The notes: generated by a model from the sequence alone, not told the origin. 64,000 bases of DNA from Novosphingobium pokkalii (GCF_014652855.1 NZ_BMZP01000005.1:115555-179554); one strand, 5' to 3'; positions 27,632 through 37,409 are shown, counted from the stretch's first letter. Made by a program: numbers and translations.

Positions 27632-30250
27632 TCAGAACTTGAAGCCGGCGCGCAGGTACCATTCGCGCGGACGGTTGTAGCTGCCGAAGATCGCTCCGGC
27701 CGACAAGTTGGTGTTGCCGCTGACAAGGTAGCGAGTGTCGGTCAGGTTGGTCCCACCCACGGTCAGCGACCAGCGGTCGCCAGGGGTGTTGTAGGTCAGG
27801 CTGGCGTTGATCATGTCGTTGGTCGGCCGGCGCAGCAGCAGGGTGCGGGCAATGTCATTCCACACCGGCGTGGTATGCGTCCAGTCGGCCAGCGCCACCA
27901 CGTTGCCGCCGTTCGCCAGGTTGAACTGGTAGCGCGGCGAGAGGTTGATCTTCCAGTTGGCCGTCTTGGGCAGCGGCGCGCCGACAAAGATGCCCGCCTG
28001 GATGCCGGCAATCGGGCTGGCGTTGACCAGCGCGGCCGGATCGATTTCGGTATAGTGCGCGTCGATATAGCCGACCGAGCCGTTGATCGTCAGGCCGGAG
28101 ACCGGCGCCAGCACCATTTCGGCTTCCACGCCCTTGATCCGCGCCCGCCCGGCATTGGCGATGGTGGGCGAGGTGCCGATCTGGATGTTGAGCTGCACGC
28201 CTTCGTAATCGGTGGTGAACGCCGCCAGGTTCAATTGCAGCTTGAGATCGAGCAGCGTGGATTTCACCCCCACTTCCCAGGTTGTCGCCTTTTCCGGGCC
28301 AAAGCCGGGGGCGACGTTGCCCTGCGGGTTGGTCAGGCGCGTGGTCCAACCGCCGGTCTTGTAGCCCTTGGACCACGAACCATAGACCATCACCCGCTCG
28401 GCCGGGTAGAGCTGCACCCCCACCTTGGGCGAGAAGTTGTTGAACGACTTGCGGTTCACGCCGGGCACATAGACCTGCACCGGATTGGCCGGATTGGGAT
28501 AGCCGATCCCGGTCTGGCAGCTTACCGGCGCCAGCGGGAAGGGCCCGTCGGGCGTCACGTTGCCATTGGCGTCGCTGCATCCGAACAGCTTGTAGTTGAA
28601 CCCGTTCAGCTCCTGCTGCCCGCCCTCGAACTGCTTGGCTTCATGGGTATATCGTCCACCCAAGGTCACGCCGATCAGGTCGATCGGGCGATAGTCCACC
28701 TGGCCGAAGAAGGCATAGTTCTCGGTCTTGAACCGGTTCGGGCCGTCAACCTGCACCAGCCCTTCGTCGAACGTCACATAGTCGTGCAGGCTGCCTTGCT
28801 CCTTGAAGTAATAGCCGCCCAGCACGTAGTTCAGCTTCTTGTCCAGCGCCTTGCCCAAAATCTGTACTTCCTGACTGAACTGCCACTGGTTCTGCTGGAA
28901 CGACAGCTCCAGGAACGACAGCGGCGAACCGTCGCCATCCAGCCCGGCGCGCCAGCGCGTGTCGCGATAGGCGGTGATGGACTTGATCGTCAGGTCATCG
29001 CTCACTTGCGCCTGCACGGTGGCGCCCAGGCCCCAGGTGGTCAGCTTGTTGAAGCTCGGCCCGGTGGCATAGCTGGTGTCGGGATCGGCCGTGACGAAGC
29101 GCGAATCCCACGGCAGGCGATCGTTGGTCGGGTCGCCATCCACGTTGACGCTGGCCAGCGGCGCAAGGCGGCGGCCATATTGCGTCCCCCGCGCCCCGCA
29201 CAGCGCCTGCGCGTTGCGCGCCGCGATCTGCTGCGCGGTGGAACTGATGCAGAAGTTGTAGAGGCCGGAAAACAGGAAGCCGGTGTTGCCCGAGGCCGAC
29301 AGCGCCGTGCCCGGCAGATTGTCCGTGCCGGCAAAGGGGCCGGGCAGGTTGAGCGCGGCGAGCAGCTTGCTCGCCTGCGAGGAGCTGTCCTGCCGCGTCC
29401 AGTCGCCGGTCAGCGTGGCGGTGATCGCGCCGCCGTTATCCCATTTCAGCTTGCCGCGCAGCGAGGCGGTGTTGTCGCCGCCTTCGCGGCTCGACGTGGC
29501 ATAGTCGGCCTGGTTGAAATTCAGATAAGTGTCGGAATTGGCCGCGCGCGCATCGGGATAGGGAATGCGCTTCAGGAACCCCTCGCGGTTGGTGACGGCA
29601 AAGGTCACCGAGGAATAGAGCGAATTCGCCAGCGGCACGTCCACCGTGCCGCGCACCTTGACCAGGTTGTAGCTGCCGGTCGTGGCATCGATCGAGCCCT
29701 TGAATTCCTTGCCCGGCTCGTGCGTGACGATCGAGATCGCCCCGCCGATGGTGTTGCGGCCAAACAGCGTGCCCTGCGGCCCCTTGAGCACTTCGACGCG
29801 CTCCACGTCGGGCAAGTCCTGGTTCGCCCCCACGGTGCGCGCCAGATAGACGCCATCCAGGTAGATGCCCACGCCCGGATCGATGTTGAAGGCAAAGTCA
29901 TCCGAACCGATGCCGCGGATCGTGGCCGAAAGCACCGCCGAAGAGCCCGAGAACGGCGTGCCGCCATCGAGGTTGACATTGGGCGCCAGCGCGGAAAGCG
30001 ACGAAACGCTGGTCACCGCCCGCTCCTTGAGCGACGACGCGGTGAACGCGGAAATCGCGATCGGCACGGTCTGCACGTTCTGCGCGCGCTTTTGCGCGGT
30101 GACGACGATTTCCTGGATCCCGCCCTGCGGCTGCGCAGCGGCCCCATCGGCCGGCGGCGCGGCATCCTGCGCCAGCGCCTGGCCCGGCGCCATGGCCACC
30201 AGCCCGGCGGCGAGCGCGATCAGGCTGGAACGGGCAAACGATTTCGGCAT
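27632..30250 (-). CDS. TonB-dependent outer-membrane receptor
   Basis: 872 aa. It has a signal peptide (MPKSFARSSLIALAAGLVAM through ALAQ), a TonB box EIVVTAQKR near residue 46, and a plug domain with VERVEVLKGPQGTLFGRNTIGG interrupted by normal variation. The barrel ends in WYLRAGFKF. It belongs to the iron-complex-like receptor family, which sphingomonads use widely for non-iron substrates. Its place before an alcohol and an aldehyde dehydrogenase suggests uptake of the alcohol or its precursor. It probably heads the three-gene operon. The substrate is inferred from context only. Confidence 0.93.
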   Translation of the reverse strand: MPKSFARSSLIALAAGLVAMAPGQALAQDAAPPADGAAAQPQGGIQEIVVTAQKRAQNVQTVPIAISAFTASSLKERAVTSVSSLSALAPNVNLDGGTPFSGSSAVLSATIRGIGSDDFAFNIDPGVGIYLDGVYLARTVGANQDLPDVERVEVLKGPQGTLFGRNTIGGAISIVTHEPGKEFKGSIDATTGSYNLVKVRGTVDVPLANSLYSSVTFAVTNREGFLKRIPYPDARAANSDTYLNFNQADYATSSREGGDNTASLRGKLKWDNGGAITATLTGDWTRQDSSSQASKLLAALNLPGPFAGTDNLPGTALSASGNTGFLFSGLYNFCISSTAQQIAARNAQALCGARGTQYGRRLAPLASVNVDGDPTNDRLPWDSRFVTADPDTSYATGPSFNKLTTWGLGATVQAQVSDDLTIKSITAYRDTRWRAGLDGDGSPLSFLELSFQQNQWQFSQEVQILGKALDKKLNYVLGGYYFKEQGSLHDYVTFDEGLVQVDGPNRFKTENYAFFGQVDYRPIDLIGVTLGGRYTHEAKQFEGGQQELNGFNYKLFGCSDANGNVTPDGPFPLAPVSCQTGIGYPNPANPVQVYVPGVNRKSFNNFSPKVGVQLYPAERVMVYGSWSKGYKTGGWTTRLTNPQGNVAPGFGPEKATTWEVGVKSTLLDLKLQLNLAAFTTDYEGVQLNIQIGTSPTIANAGRARIKGVEAEMVLAPVSGLTINGSVGYIDAHYTEIDPAALVNASPIAGIQAGIFVGAPLPKTANWKINLSPRYQFNLANGGNVVALADWTHTTPVWNDIARTLLLRRPTNDMINASLTYNTPGDRWSLTVGGTNLTDTRYLVSGNTNLSAGAIFGSYNRPREWYLRAGFKF

Positions 30251-30375
30251 CCTGCACTCCCTTGCGATTTGTTATCGCCAAGGGAACTACAACCCCCGCC
30301 CCGCCGCCATCTTGGACGATCGCGCGAAAAGCATGGACAATCGCGCGGGCTGCGCCAGCGATGCGGCAGTGACGC

Positions 30376-30870
30376 CTATTTCGGCGCAGGCACGGTTGGT
30401 GCGGTGTGGCCTGGCATCTGCGAAGGTTGAACCCGTAACGACTGCGGCGGAGACTGACGGTCCTTGAAACCGACCAACTGCGCACCCTTGTACCGCAAAT
30501 CAGCGCCAAAGCGATGATCGTAGGCCAGCCACCCACCCGACACCGCAACCGCCCAGGCCAGACTGAACAGCGACCCGATCAGAAAGTATTCTGCCTTGAT
30601 CTGGTTATCGAGTTCTTTGAACCGGGCGATAGTCTTGAGTGCGACGACCGCCGCAATAATTTCCCAGCTTTGGACGATCACCCCTGCCCCAACCAGCAAC
30701 CGCTCCAGCGCGCCGATAACCTTGCCCGCATGCGGAAGGCCCGCAGGCCCCAGAATCGCCTGTTGCGATCCCGTAGCCCAGAACAACAGACGGCAGGCGA
30801 TGTTGCCCAGCCAAGTCAGCGCGAGCAGCGCGATCCCGCAATAGGCCCCAGCATGAACGATCTGCATCAT
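30376..30870 (-). CDS. Small membrane protein paired with SatD-like protein
   Basis: 164 aa. Three hydrophobic segments are visible: AYCGIALLALTWLGNIACRL (about 8-27), GVIVQSWEIIAAVVALKTIA (about 63-82) and YFLIGSLFSLAWAVAVSGGW (about 94-113). A soluble proline-rich tail ends in PGHTAPTVPAPK. I do not recognise a named family. It starts in an ATGA overlap with the SatD-like gene, so the two are made together and are likely to work together at the inner membrane. Confidence 0.75.
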   Translation of the reverse strand: MMQIVHAGAYCGIALLALTWLGNIACRLLFWATGSQQAILGPAGLPHAGKVIGALERLLVGAGVIVQSWEIIAAVVALKTIARFKELDNQIKAEYFLIGSLFSLAWAVAVSGGWLAYDHRFGADLRYKGAQLVGFKDRQSPPQSLRVQPSQMPGHTAPTVPAPK

Positions 30871-31538
30871 CGCGCCGCAACGCCCCCCTCATCCATGATG
30901 TCCAGCGCCTCCAGCAGCCTGTTCCATTGCAGGATGTAGCTGTCGAAATCCCCGGCAGCCCGTACCTTGTAGACGCTATGTGCCGTGACATTGCGGATTT
31001 GCGCGATGTCCTGGGCAGATTTGCCGAGCAGCGTGTGGGCAATGTCGTGCAACTGGATTTTCGTCCAGCGGCGCTCGGTAGCGGTGAGCCCGGCACCGAC
31101 GGCATCGAGCAAGGCTTGCGTCGCGGGCTCGCGCGGCAAGGAGAAGGCATAAAGACTTTCGAGACGCTTCTCGCTCAGTTTGGTCCGCGCTTCGGCTAGG
31201 CCAGGCCCCATCATGTTCCAGGCGCGCTCGGCATTGATGGGCGTCTGGATGTCGACGGTCCCTACCACGAAGCGACAGTCGACATCGGCCAGCATCAGTT
31301 GCAACCGCAATTCCCGGGCGATATTCGCCGCCTGCCGCAGGCCGCGCGTCACCCCCTGGAATTCATCGCCCAAGGTGATGGTCAGCCGGGAAAGGATGTC
31401 CTTCGCGTGCCGACGGTTGGCCTCTTCAACCGCCATATTGAACGTCCGATGCAGGCCATTGGCCGAGGGCGCGTCACTGCTATTGACAATGTCGCCCATC
31501 AAGACTGCGGGTGGTACGTCGCTCTCTTGCCTTGCCAT
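30867..31538 (-). CDS. SatD-family protein
   Basis: 223 aa, the usual SatD-family length. The N-terminal part has GDIVNSS (Asp16) and TLGDEFQG (Asp58). These resemble the two metal-binding aspartates of class III and GGDEF-type nucleotide cyclases, although no cyclase activity is known to me for the family. The C-terminal part (about 150-200) looks like a helix-turn-helix (SAQDIAQIRNVTAHSVYKVR). The start at 31538 lacks a clear ribosome site and has a GGGTAA/TTACCC palindrome (31548-31562) 10 bases upstream. It overlaps a three-span membrane protein gene by ATGA. The role is unknown. Confidence 0.8.
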   Translation of the reverse strand: MARQESDVPPAVLMGDIVNSSDAPSANGLHRTFNMAVEEANRRHAKDILSRLTITLGDEFQGVTRGLRQAANIARELRLQLMLADVDCRFVVGTVDIQTPINAERAWNMMGPGLAEARTKLSEKRLESLYAFSLPREPATQALLDAVGAGLTATERRWTKIQLHDIAHTLLGKSAQDIAQIRNVTAHSVYKVRAAGDFDSYILQWNRLLEALDIMDEGGVAAR

Positions 31539-31547
31539 GGGGTCAAT

Positions 31548-31562
31548 GGGTAACTTTTACCC
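31548..31562. promoter_or_regulatory. Palindrome upstream of the SatD-like gene
   Basis: GGGTAA and TTACCC form a perfect 6-bp inverted repeat around CTT, 10 bases before the start codon. A second inverted repeat, GGTCA/TGACC (31570-31590), lies just beyond. Either could be an operator, possibly for the HTH part of the SatD-like protein itself. The spacing and the absence of a T-run speak against a terminator. Confidence 0.35.
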
Positions 31563-31612
31563 TCTGAAAGGTCAATGTCCGGTTCTGACCCTCTTGCGGT
31601 TACACCCGCCCC

Positions 31613-32542
31613 TCAATGCATCGCGCGATACTGGCGCGGGGTCTGGCCAAAGTGTTCCTGGAAACGGCGACTGAAATAGGAGCTGTCGGAAAAGCCGCAG
31701 TCGAAGGCGATCTGGGTGATGCTGCGCTGCGGCTCCAGCGTCAGCTTCTGCGCGGCGAGCGCCAGGCGGCGTTCGTTGATATAGCCGCCCAGCGTTACCC
31801 CTTGCGCGGCGGCGGCGGCTTGCAGGCGGCGCAGCGACACGCCCATTTCGGCCGCGATCGTGGCGGGGGACAGGGTCGCGTCGGCCAGGCGCGCGGCGAC
31901 GATCGCGCGTGCGCGTTCCAGCAGACCGTGGCGGCTGGGCAGCGCCATATGGTCGGTGGGGCGCAGGCTGGCCAGCAGCAGCGAACAGAACACCGCGTCA
32001 TAACCATCGTCGGGCAGGCCCAGCGGGCTGGCCTCGCATTCGCGCCACAGCGACAGCAGGAAATCATGAAGCAGCCGGGTGGACGGCGCCTCGCGCGGGA
32101 TGCGCGTCGCCACGGCATCATCCAGCCAGTGCGGCGCCGCGCCCAGCACGGCGCGATCGAATTCGGCCACCACCAATTCGTGGTCGCTTGCCAGGTCAAA
32201 GCGATAGACTTCCTCGCTGGCACAGAGCACCATGTCCCCGGCGCGAACGGGTATTTCGCGGCGGCGATGGATCGCCCGGCCCTCGCCCTGGCGGATCACG
32301 TGCAGCTTCAGCCGCGGCCCGCCACTGTGCCCGGCCTCGACCAGGCGGCGCTCCACCGAAACCGGCGTGGCGCGCGGCCGGGTCATGGCAATGCCGCCCA
32401 TCTTCCAGCGCGAGACGGTGGCTTCGAAATGCGGGGACAGCGGATCGGTGGAAAGCCCGGCATAGGTCTTGGCCATCAAGCCGCGCCAATAGCTAAGCTT
32501 GTCTGCCCCGGTCAGGCTGCGTGTCGAAAAATGCTCGATCAT
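31613..32542 (-). CDS. AraC-family transcriptional regulator
   Basis: 309 aa. It has an N-terminal ligand domain of the AraC-binding/FeaR-like type (GGPRLKLHVIRQGEG, VRAGDMVLC) and a C-terminal double helix-turn-helix (about 205-305). The second half carries the family signature ITQIAFDCGFSDSSYFSRRF ending in FGQTPRQYR. It most likely controls the neighbouring TonB receptor/alcohol dehydrogenase operon or the divergent DUF3237 gene, with which it shares a 180-base upstream region. The effector is not apparent. Confidence 0.9.
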   Translation of the reverse strand: MIEHFSTRSLTGADKLSYWRGLMAKTYAGLSTDPLSPHFEATVSRWKMGGIAMTRPRATPVSVERRLVEAGHSGGPRLKLHVIRQGEGRAIHRRREIPVRAGDMVLCASEEVYRFDLASDHELVVAEFDRAVLGAAPHWLDDAVATRIPREAPSTRLLHDFLLSLWRECEASPLGLPDDGYDAVFCSLLLASLRPTDHMALPSRHGLLERARAIVAARLADATLSPATIAAEMGVSLRRLQAAAAAQGVTLGGYINERRLALAAQKLTLEPQRSITQIAFDCGFSDSSYFSRRFQEHFGQTPRQYRAMH

Positions 32543-32721
32543 GGGCCTTGTCCACCACCCTCTGCCATCATGCGGACTCGGTCTTGCGCCCAGTCTCCTT
32601 CGCTGAATTAGTCAGCAATACATACAAATGCAATGACATGCCCGATCGGGTGGGGCAGGCTTGCCCGCGCGGACGCAATGCGGAACAGTCTGCCGGCAAG
32701 AGAATAACGGGAGAGAGACAC

Positions 32722-33276
32722 GTGATAACTGCAAGCACCTGGCGCGCATCGGCGCTGGCAGCCGCCCTCGGCCTGGTCGTCGCCATGGCGCCGGCATCGG
32801 CCAAGGCCAGCCCTGCCGCGCCCGCGCCCAGCCTGGAATATGCCTTTACCGCCAAGGTCACGCTGGCCCCGCCAGTGGAACAGGGCGAGGTCGCCGGCGG
32901 CCGCAAGCGCTTCATCGCCATCACCGGCGGCAGCGTCGATGGGCCGCTGTTCCACGGCAAAGTGCTACCCGGCGGCGGCGATTGGCAGACGATCCTGCCC
33001 GGCGGGCTGACCCAGGTGGAAGCGCGCTATTTCCTCCAAGCCGACGATGGCATGGTGGTAGATGTCGCCAATCCCGGCGTGCGCGTCGCCAGCCCCGAGG
33101 TGACCGAGCAGATCGCGCGCGGCCAGGCCGTATCGCCAGACGCCTATTACTTCCGCACCACCCCGCATCTCGCCGCGCGCGCCGGACCACTCGACTGGAT
33201 GAACCGCGCGGTGTTCGTGGCACGCGGCATCCGCCTGCCCGATCATGTCGAGATCGATTTCTACATAGTGCGCTAG
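32722..33276 (+). CDS. DUF3237-family exported protein
   Basis: 184 aa from a GTG with GGGAGAGAG about 5 bases upstream; the in-frame ATG at 32521 would overlap the AraC gene and is rejected. A signal peptide (ALAAALGLVVAMAPASAKA) is followed by a DUF3237-like beta-barrel core (LEYAFTAKVTLAPP, FIAITGGSVDGPLFHGKVLP, GDWQTILPGG, VEARYFLQADDG, DFYIVR). DUF3237 proteins often stand in aromatic or steroid degradation clusters, and their activity is unknown. It ends 4 bases inside the convergent nitronate-monooxygenase-like gene. Confidence 0.85.
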   Translation: MITASTWRASALAAALGLVVAMAPASAKASPAAPAPSLEYAFTAKVTLAPPVEQGEVAGGRKRFIAITGGSVDGPLFHGKVLPGGGDWQTILPGGLTQVEARYFLQADDGMVVDVANPGVRVASPEVTEQIARGQAVSPDAYYFRTTPHLAARAGPLDWMNRAVFVARGIRLPDHVEIDFYIVR

Positions 33277-34250
33277 GCCAGGAAACCGCCCAGACGGCCG
33301 CGAATGATGCTCTCGGCATCGGCCACCATGCGGCGCAGCAGCTCGGCGCAGGTCGGGATATCGTGGATCAGGCCCTGGATCTGGCCGGCCCAGACCAGGC
33401 CTGCCTCCACATTGCCGGTTTCCAGCGCTTCGCGCCCCTTGGCGCCCGACACCAGCGGGCGGATATCCTCGAACACCGCCTCGGGCCGGGCCGAGATTTC
33501 CACCACCTTGTCTGACACCGGCGTCGCGGCGACGCGGCCCGTGTTGTGGAAGCGGCGGAAGATCAGCCGCGTGTCGCGCTCGGTATTGGAAACCAGCAAC
33601 TGCTTGATCGCATCGTGGATCGGCGCTTCCACCGTGGCGCAGAACCGGGTGCCCATGTTGACCCCTTCGGCCCCCAGCGCCAGCGCGGCGGCCAGGCCGC
33701 GCCCATCGCCGATGCCGCCGCTGGCGATCATCGGGATCGTCACCTTGTCGGCGGCCGCCGGGATCAGCACCAGGCCGGGAATATCGTCCTCGCCGGGATG
33801 GCCGGCGCATTCGAAGCCATCGATGCTGATCACGTCCACGCCCATCTTCTGGGCCGACACGGCATGGCGCACAGCGGTGCACTTGTGCAGCACGGTAATG
33901 CCGTGCCTCTTGAAATCCTCGATATGCTCGCGCGGGTTGTGCCCGGCGGTTTCCACGATGGTCACCCCGCTATCGATGATCGCGCGGCGATAGTCGGCAT
34001 AGGGCGGCGGGCTGACCGAGGGCAGGATCGTCAGGTTCACGCCGAACGGCTTGTCGGTCATCGTCCGGCAGCGGTCGATCTCGCGGCGCAAGTCATCGGG
34101 CGTGGGCTGCGTCAGCGCGGTGAGGATGCCAAGGCCCCCGGCGTTGGACACCGCGCTCGCCAGTTCGGCGCGTCCCACCCACATCATGCCCCCCTGCACG
34201 ATCGGGTGGGCAATGCCGAGCAGTTCGGTAATTCGGGTCTTGATCGCCAT
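33273..34250 (-). CDS. Nitronate monooxygenase-like FMN oxidoreductase
   Basis: 325 aa TIM barrel of the NPD/2-nitropropane dioxygenase family. It shows HPIVQGGMMWVGRAELASAV at the N-terminus, FGVNLTILPS, GFECAGHPGEDD and IASGGIGDGRGLAAALALGA (FMN phosphate site). In acyl-CoA degradation operons such proteins often act as enoyl or nitro reductases and not as true nitronate monooxygenases. The ATG at 34250 (MAIKTRITE) was chosen over an upstream in-frame ATG with a basic leader. It is the last gene of the leftward acyl-CoA operon. Confidence 0.88.
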   Translation of the reverse strand: MAIKTRITELLGIAHPIVQGGMMWVGRAELASAVSNAGGLGILTALTQPTPDDLRREIDRCRTMTDKPFGVNLTILPSVSPPPYADYRRAIIDSGVTIVETAGHNPREHIEDFKRHGITVLHKCTAVRHAVSAQKMGVDVISIDGFECAGHPGEDDIPGLVLIPAAADKVTIPMIASGGIGDGRGLAAALALGAEGVNMGTRFCATVEAPIHDAIKQLLVSNTERDTRLIFRRFHNTGRVAATPVSDKVVEISARPEAVFEDIRPLVSGAKGREALETGNVEAGLVWAGQIQGLIHDIPTCAELLRRMVADAESIIRGRLGGFLA

Positions 34251-34331
34251 CACGGCACCTCGATTGTTGGTGGCACGACCAGGCACCGCCCGCAAACGGG
34301 GCGTGCCGGGCTTGATCGAACGCAGTCTTGT

Positions 34332-35114
34332 TTACGCGAAGCGCGGCGGCCGTCGCTCGGCAAAGGCGGCAATGCCTTCGGCCGCTTCCGCCCCGGCCCC
34401 GGCCTGGGAAATGCGCACCACTTCCAGGTCGAGCTGGGTGGCCAGGTCGTTTTGCGGGCTCTGCGCCAGCAGCGCGCGGGCGCCGGCAATCGCGGCGACC
34501 GGGCCTTGCGCCAGGCGCTGCGCCACGGCGAGCCCTTCTTCCAGCAGCGCCTCGGCCTCGACCACGCGGGTCACCAGGCCGATCTGCTCGGCCTCCTGCG
34601 CGGCGATGCGGCGGTTGGTCAGGATGATCTCCTGCGCGCGGCGCATGCCGACCAGGCGTGGCAGCGACCAGCTCATCCCACCATCGGGCGTGAGGCCGAC
34701 CATGCCATAGGCGGCAGTGAAATGCGCCCCCGGCGCGGCCAGCGCCACGTCGCCCAGGATCGCGAGGCTCAGCCCCGCCCCGGCGGCCGGGCCATTGACC
34801 AGCGTGACCAGCGGCTTGTCCATGCGCGCCAGCGCCAGCACGGAGCGGTGGACCGACCCGGCCAGGGCGAACAGAAACGCCGCCGGTCCTTCGCTCGCAC
34901 GGCCGAACGACCCTACGTCACCCCCGCCGCAGAACAGCTTGCCCATGCCGGTCAGCACCACGCAGCGCACCGCCGGATCGCCGGCGACGGCCGCCACCTG
35001 CTCTTCCAGCCGCTGCGCGGTGGGCATGTCCAGCGTATTGCCCGCCGCCGGGCGGTTGAGCGTGAGGATCGCCACCGCGTCGCGGCGTTCCAACAGCACC
35101 AGATCGTCGCTCAT
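34332..35114 (-). CDS. Enoyl-CoA hydratase/isomerase family protein (PaaG-like)
   Basis: 260 aa crotonase-fold protein. The oxyanion hole is in [12 protein letters not shown], and [17 protein letters not shown] carries Asp where PaaG-type isomerases have their catalytic acid, in place of the second Glu of classic hydratases. It may therefore isomerise or hydrate an enoyl-CoA in a non-standard beta-oxidation route. The start overlaps the stop of the kinase-like gene in ATGA. Confidence 0.9.
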   Translation of the reverse strand: MSDDLVLLERRDAVAILTLNRPAAGNTLDMPTAQRLEEQVAAVAGDPAVRCVVLTGMGKLFCGGGDVGSFGRASEGPAAFLFALAGSVHRSVLALARMDKPLVTLVNGPAAGAGLSLAILGDVALAAPGAHFTAAYGMVGLTPDGGMSWSLPRLVGMRRAQEIILTNRRIAAQEAEQIGLVTRVVEAEALLEEGLAVAQRLAQGPVAAIAGARALLAQSPQNDLATQLDLEVVRISQAGAGAEAAEGIAAFAERRPPRFA

Positions 35115-36190
35115 GCGCAGGCCTCCATCGCTTCGCGGCCAAGCCGGGCCAGGCGCGGAAAGGCTTTCGCGCGCTCGCTTGCCTGGGCATTGGCCGCCGT
35201 GCCGCGCAGCACGCGGCCCTTGATCCCGTGAAAGATCGCGGCCAGCCGGAAGAACTGGAACGCGATGTAGAAATCCCAATTGGCAATGCCATCGCGTCCG
35301 GTGCGCGCGCAATAGCGGGCGATATAATCCGCCTCGCTCGGCAGGCCCAGCGGCAGCGGGTCTGCCCCGCCCAGCCCGGCAACGATATCGCCCGGCATGC
35401 GATAAAGCATGGCGTGATAGGCAAAATCGGCCAAGGGGTGCCCCAGCGTCGACAGTTCCCAATCCAGCACCGCCAGCACGCGCGGCTCGGTGGGATGGAA
35501 GATCATGTTGTCACAGCGGAAATCGCCGTGGACCAGCGTGGTCGTGTCGTCGTCCGGAATGGCCGTGGGAAGCCAGGCGACCAGCGCATCCATGTCCGCG
35601 TCGCGCCCGGCGAGCTCGTCTTCCAGGTATTGCCGGCTCCACCGCCCGATCTGCCGCGCGAAATAGTTGCCGGGCCGGCCATAGTCGGAGAGGCCAACGG
35701 CCGCCGGGTCGACGGCATGAAGCGCGGCGATCACGCGGTTCATCTCGTCGAAATAGGCAGCGCGATCAGCCTGGGGCACTTCACCAAAGGCGGTGTCCCA
35801 GAACACCCGGCCTTCCACCAGTTCCATCACGTAGAACGCGCTGCCGATCACCGCGTCATCGTCGCACACCCCCAGGATGCGCGCCACCGGCACCTGGCTG
35901 CCGGCGAGCGCCTGCTGCACCCGCGCCTCGCGCAGCACGTCGTGCGCGCCTTTGATCACGGTGCCCGGCGGCTTGCGCCGCAGGACATAGCGCGCGCCCG
36001 GCGTTTCCAGGCGATAGGTCGGGTTGGACTGGCCACCATTGAACTGGGCGATGGACAGCGGGCCGGCAAAGCCCGCGACATGGGCCGCCAGCCAGTTGGC
36101 CAGCGCCGCTTCGTCCAGCGCGGTGCGCACCGCGCCTGCCCCGGCATTGGCCTGGGCAATGGCTTGCGCGTCAAGCTTGTCAGTGGGCAT
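35111..36190 (-). CDS. APH-family phosphotransferase, ACAD10/11-kinase-like
   Basis: 359 aa. It has a protein-kinase-like fold of the aminoglycoside phosphotransferase family, with YVLRRKPPG (ATP lysine), the catalytic loop [11 protein letters not shown] (about 220) and metal motif [12 protein letters not shown] (about 240). This subfamily accompanies acyl-CoA dehydrogenases in bacteria and is fused to one in animal ACAD10/ACAD11, where the pair handles 4-hydroxy acyl-CoAs through phosphorylation. The neighbouring acyl-CoA dehydrogenase has the matching type, so a 4-hydroxyacyl-CoA kinase role is a fair inference. It overlaps the dehydrogenase gene by 11 bases. It is not expected to be an antibiotic-resistance gene. 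Confidence 0.88.
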   Translation of the reverse strand: MPTDKLDAQAIAQANAGAGAVRTALDEAALANWLAAHVAGFAGPLSIAQFNGGQSNPTYRLETPGARYVLRRKPPGTVIKGAHDVLREARVQQALAGSQVPVARILGVCDDDAVIGSAFYVMELVEGRVFWDTAFGEVPQADRAAYFDEMNRVIAALHAVDPAAVGLSDYGRPGNYFARQIGRWSRQYLEDELAGRDADMDALVAWLPTAIPDDDTTTLVHGDFRCDNMIFHPTEPRVLAVLDWELSTLGHPLADFAYHAMLYRMPGDIVAGLGGADPLPLGLPSEADYIARYCARTGRDGIANWDFYIAFQFFRLAAIFHGIKGRVLRGTAANAQASERAKAFPRLARLGREAMEACA

Positions 36191-37373
36191 GAGCCTGCTT
36201 CCAATCGCGCTTGATCTTCTTGGCCAGGCTCCACTTGTGCACTTCGGTGGGGCCGTCATAGATGCGGAACGCGCGGATTTCGCGGAACACCTGCTCCACG
36301 ATGGTCTTGTCGGTCACCCCGGTGCCGCCCATCACCTGCACGCAGCGATCAGCCACACGCATCAGCGCTTCGGACACGGCCACCTTGGCCATGCTGCTTT
36401 CCGCAGTGCCCAGGCTGCCGGTGTCGAGCACGCTGGCGCACCAGTCGATCATCAGTTCCGCCTGCTTCAGGTCGATCAGGTTTTCCGCCAGCATGAAGCC
36501 CACGCCTTCGTGGTCGATCAGCGGCTTGCCGAACGCCATGCGGCGGTTGGCATAGTCGCTGGCGATCTCGTTGGCGCGCTGGCAGGCCCCCAGCCAACGC
36601 ATGCAGTGCGACAGGCGCGCGGGCGAAAGGCGCACTTGCGCATACTTGAAACCTTCGCCCGCCTCGCCCAGCATCTGGTCGGCCGGCACGCGCAAGTTGG
36701 TGATCGTCACCGTGGCGTGGCCGCCGGGCATCGAGTTGTCGATGGTGTTGGGCACATGGTCGATGCGGATCGCCGGATCGGGCAGGTCGACCAGGAACAT
36801 GCAGGCCCCGCCCGCGCTGTCCGCCTCTTCCGATCGCGCCATGACGATGCCCACCTGCGCGCCATCGGCTCCGGTGATGAAGCACTTGGTGCCGTTGACC
36901 ACCCAGTGGTTGCCGTCCTTGCGGCACGTGGTGATCATCATCGACGGGTCAGATCCGGCGCCTTGCAGTTCGGCCGGCTCGGTCATGAAGAAGGCCGATC
37001 GCGCGCGGCCTTCGACCATCGGCTTGAGGAACCGCTCGCGCAGCGCGGCATCGCCCACCTTGCCCAGCAGATACATGTTGCCTTCATCGGGCGCCGCGGT
37101 GTTGCAGGCCAGCGGGCCCAGCGGCGAAAGACCACTGGCCGCGAGCACGATCGCCGTCTCGCGCTGGGTCAGGTGGCCCCCATCGGGCAGGATATGCGGC
37201 GTCAGAACCCCGGCGGCCCGCGCCTTTTCGCGCAGTTCGTAAACCAGCTCGTCGGTCGGCGCGCCGTGGTGATCCCGGCGCGGATCCTGTTCATAGGGCG
37301 CCACCACCTCGCGCACGAAGGCTTCCACCTTTCGCGCCAGGTCCAGTGCCGCCATCCCGATCCCGCTCATCAT
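36180..37373 (-). CDS. Acyl-CoA dehydrogenase, ACAD10/11 type
   Basis: 397 aa flavoenzyme. [31 protein letters not shown], the FAD-binding [20 protein letters not shown] and [10 protein letters not shown] are typical. The usual catalytic-base motif reads [10 protein letters not shown], with Asp in place of Glu, as in the ACAD10/11 class. This agrees with the overlapping APH-type kinase gene. A GGAGAGG site touches the first ATG and lies 3 bases before the second, so the true start may be 37370. The likely job is oxidation of branched or hydroxylated acyl-CoAs. Confidence 0.92.
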   Translation of the reverse strand: MMSGIGMAALDLARKVEAFVREVVAPYEQDPRRDHHGAPTDELVYELREKARAAGVLTPHILPDGGHLTQRETAIVLAASGLSPLGPLACNTAAPDEGNMYLLGKVGDAALRERFLKPMVEGRARSAFFMTEPAELQGAGSDPSMMITTCRKDGNHWVVNGTKCFITGADGAQVGIVMARSEEADSAGGACMFLVDLPDPAIRIDHVPNTIDNSMPGGHATVTITNLRVPADQMLGEAGEGFKYAQVRLSPARLSHCMRWLGACQRANEIASDYANRRMAFGKPLIDHEGVGFMLAENLIDLKQAELMIDWCASVLDTGSLGTAESSMAKVAVSEALMRVADRCVQVMGGTGVTDKTIVEQVFREIRAFRIYDGPTEVHKWSLAKKIKRDWKQAHAH

Positions 37374-37409
37374 CCTCTCCCTTGTTGTCGTGTGCGATAG
37401 GCCGCGCGT

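Noticed and set aside
27581..30430. A 949-residue plus-strand frame opposite the TonB receptor
   Set aside because: The minus strand has a signal peptide, TonB box, plug and barrel end. The plus frame has only antisense composition.
33273..34250. Enoyl-ACP reductase FabK for fatty-acid synthesis
   Set aside because: The fold is shared, but the operon is degradative and the GHPGE motif fits the NPD/nitronate-monooxygenase branch.
35111..36190. Antibiotic-resistance kinase reading of the APH-like gene
   Set aside because: It overlaps an ACAD10/11-type acyl-CoA dehydrogenase within a beta-oxidation operon, so a metabolic acyl-CoA kinase is far more likely.
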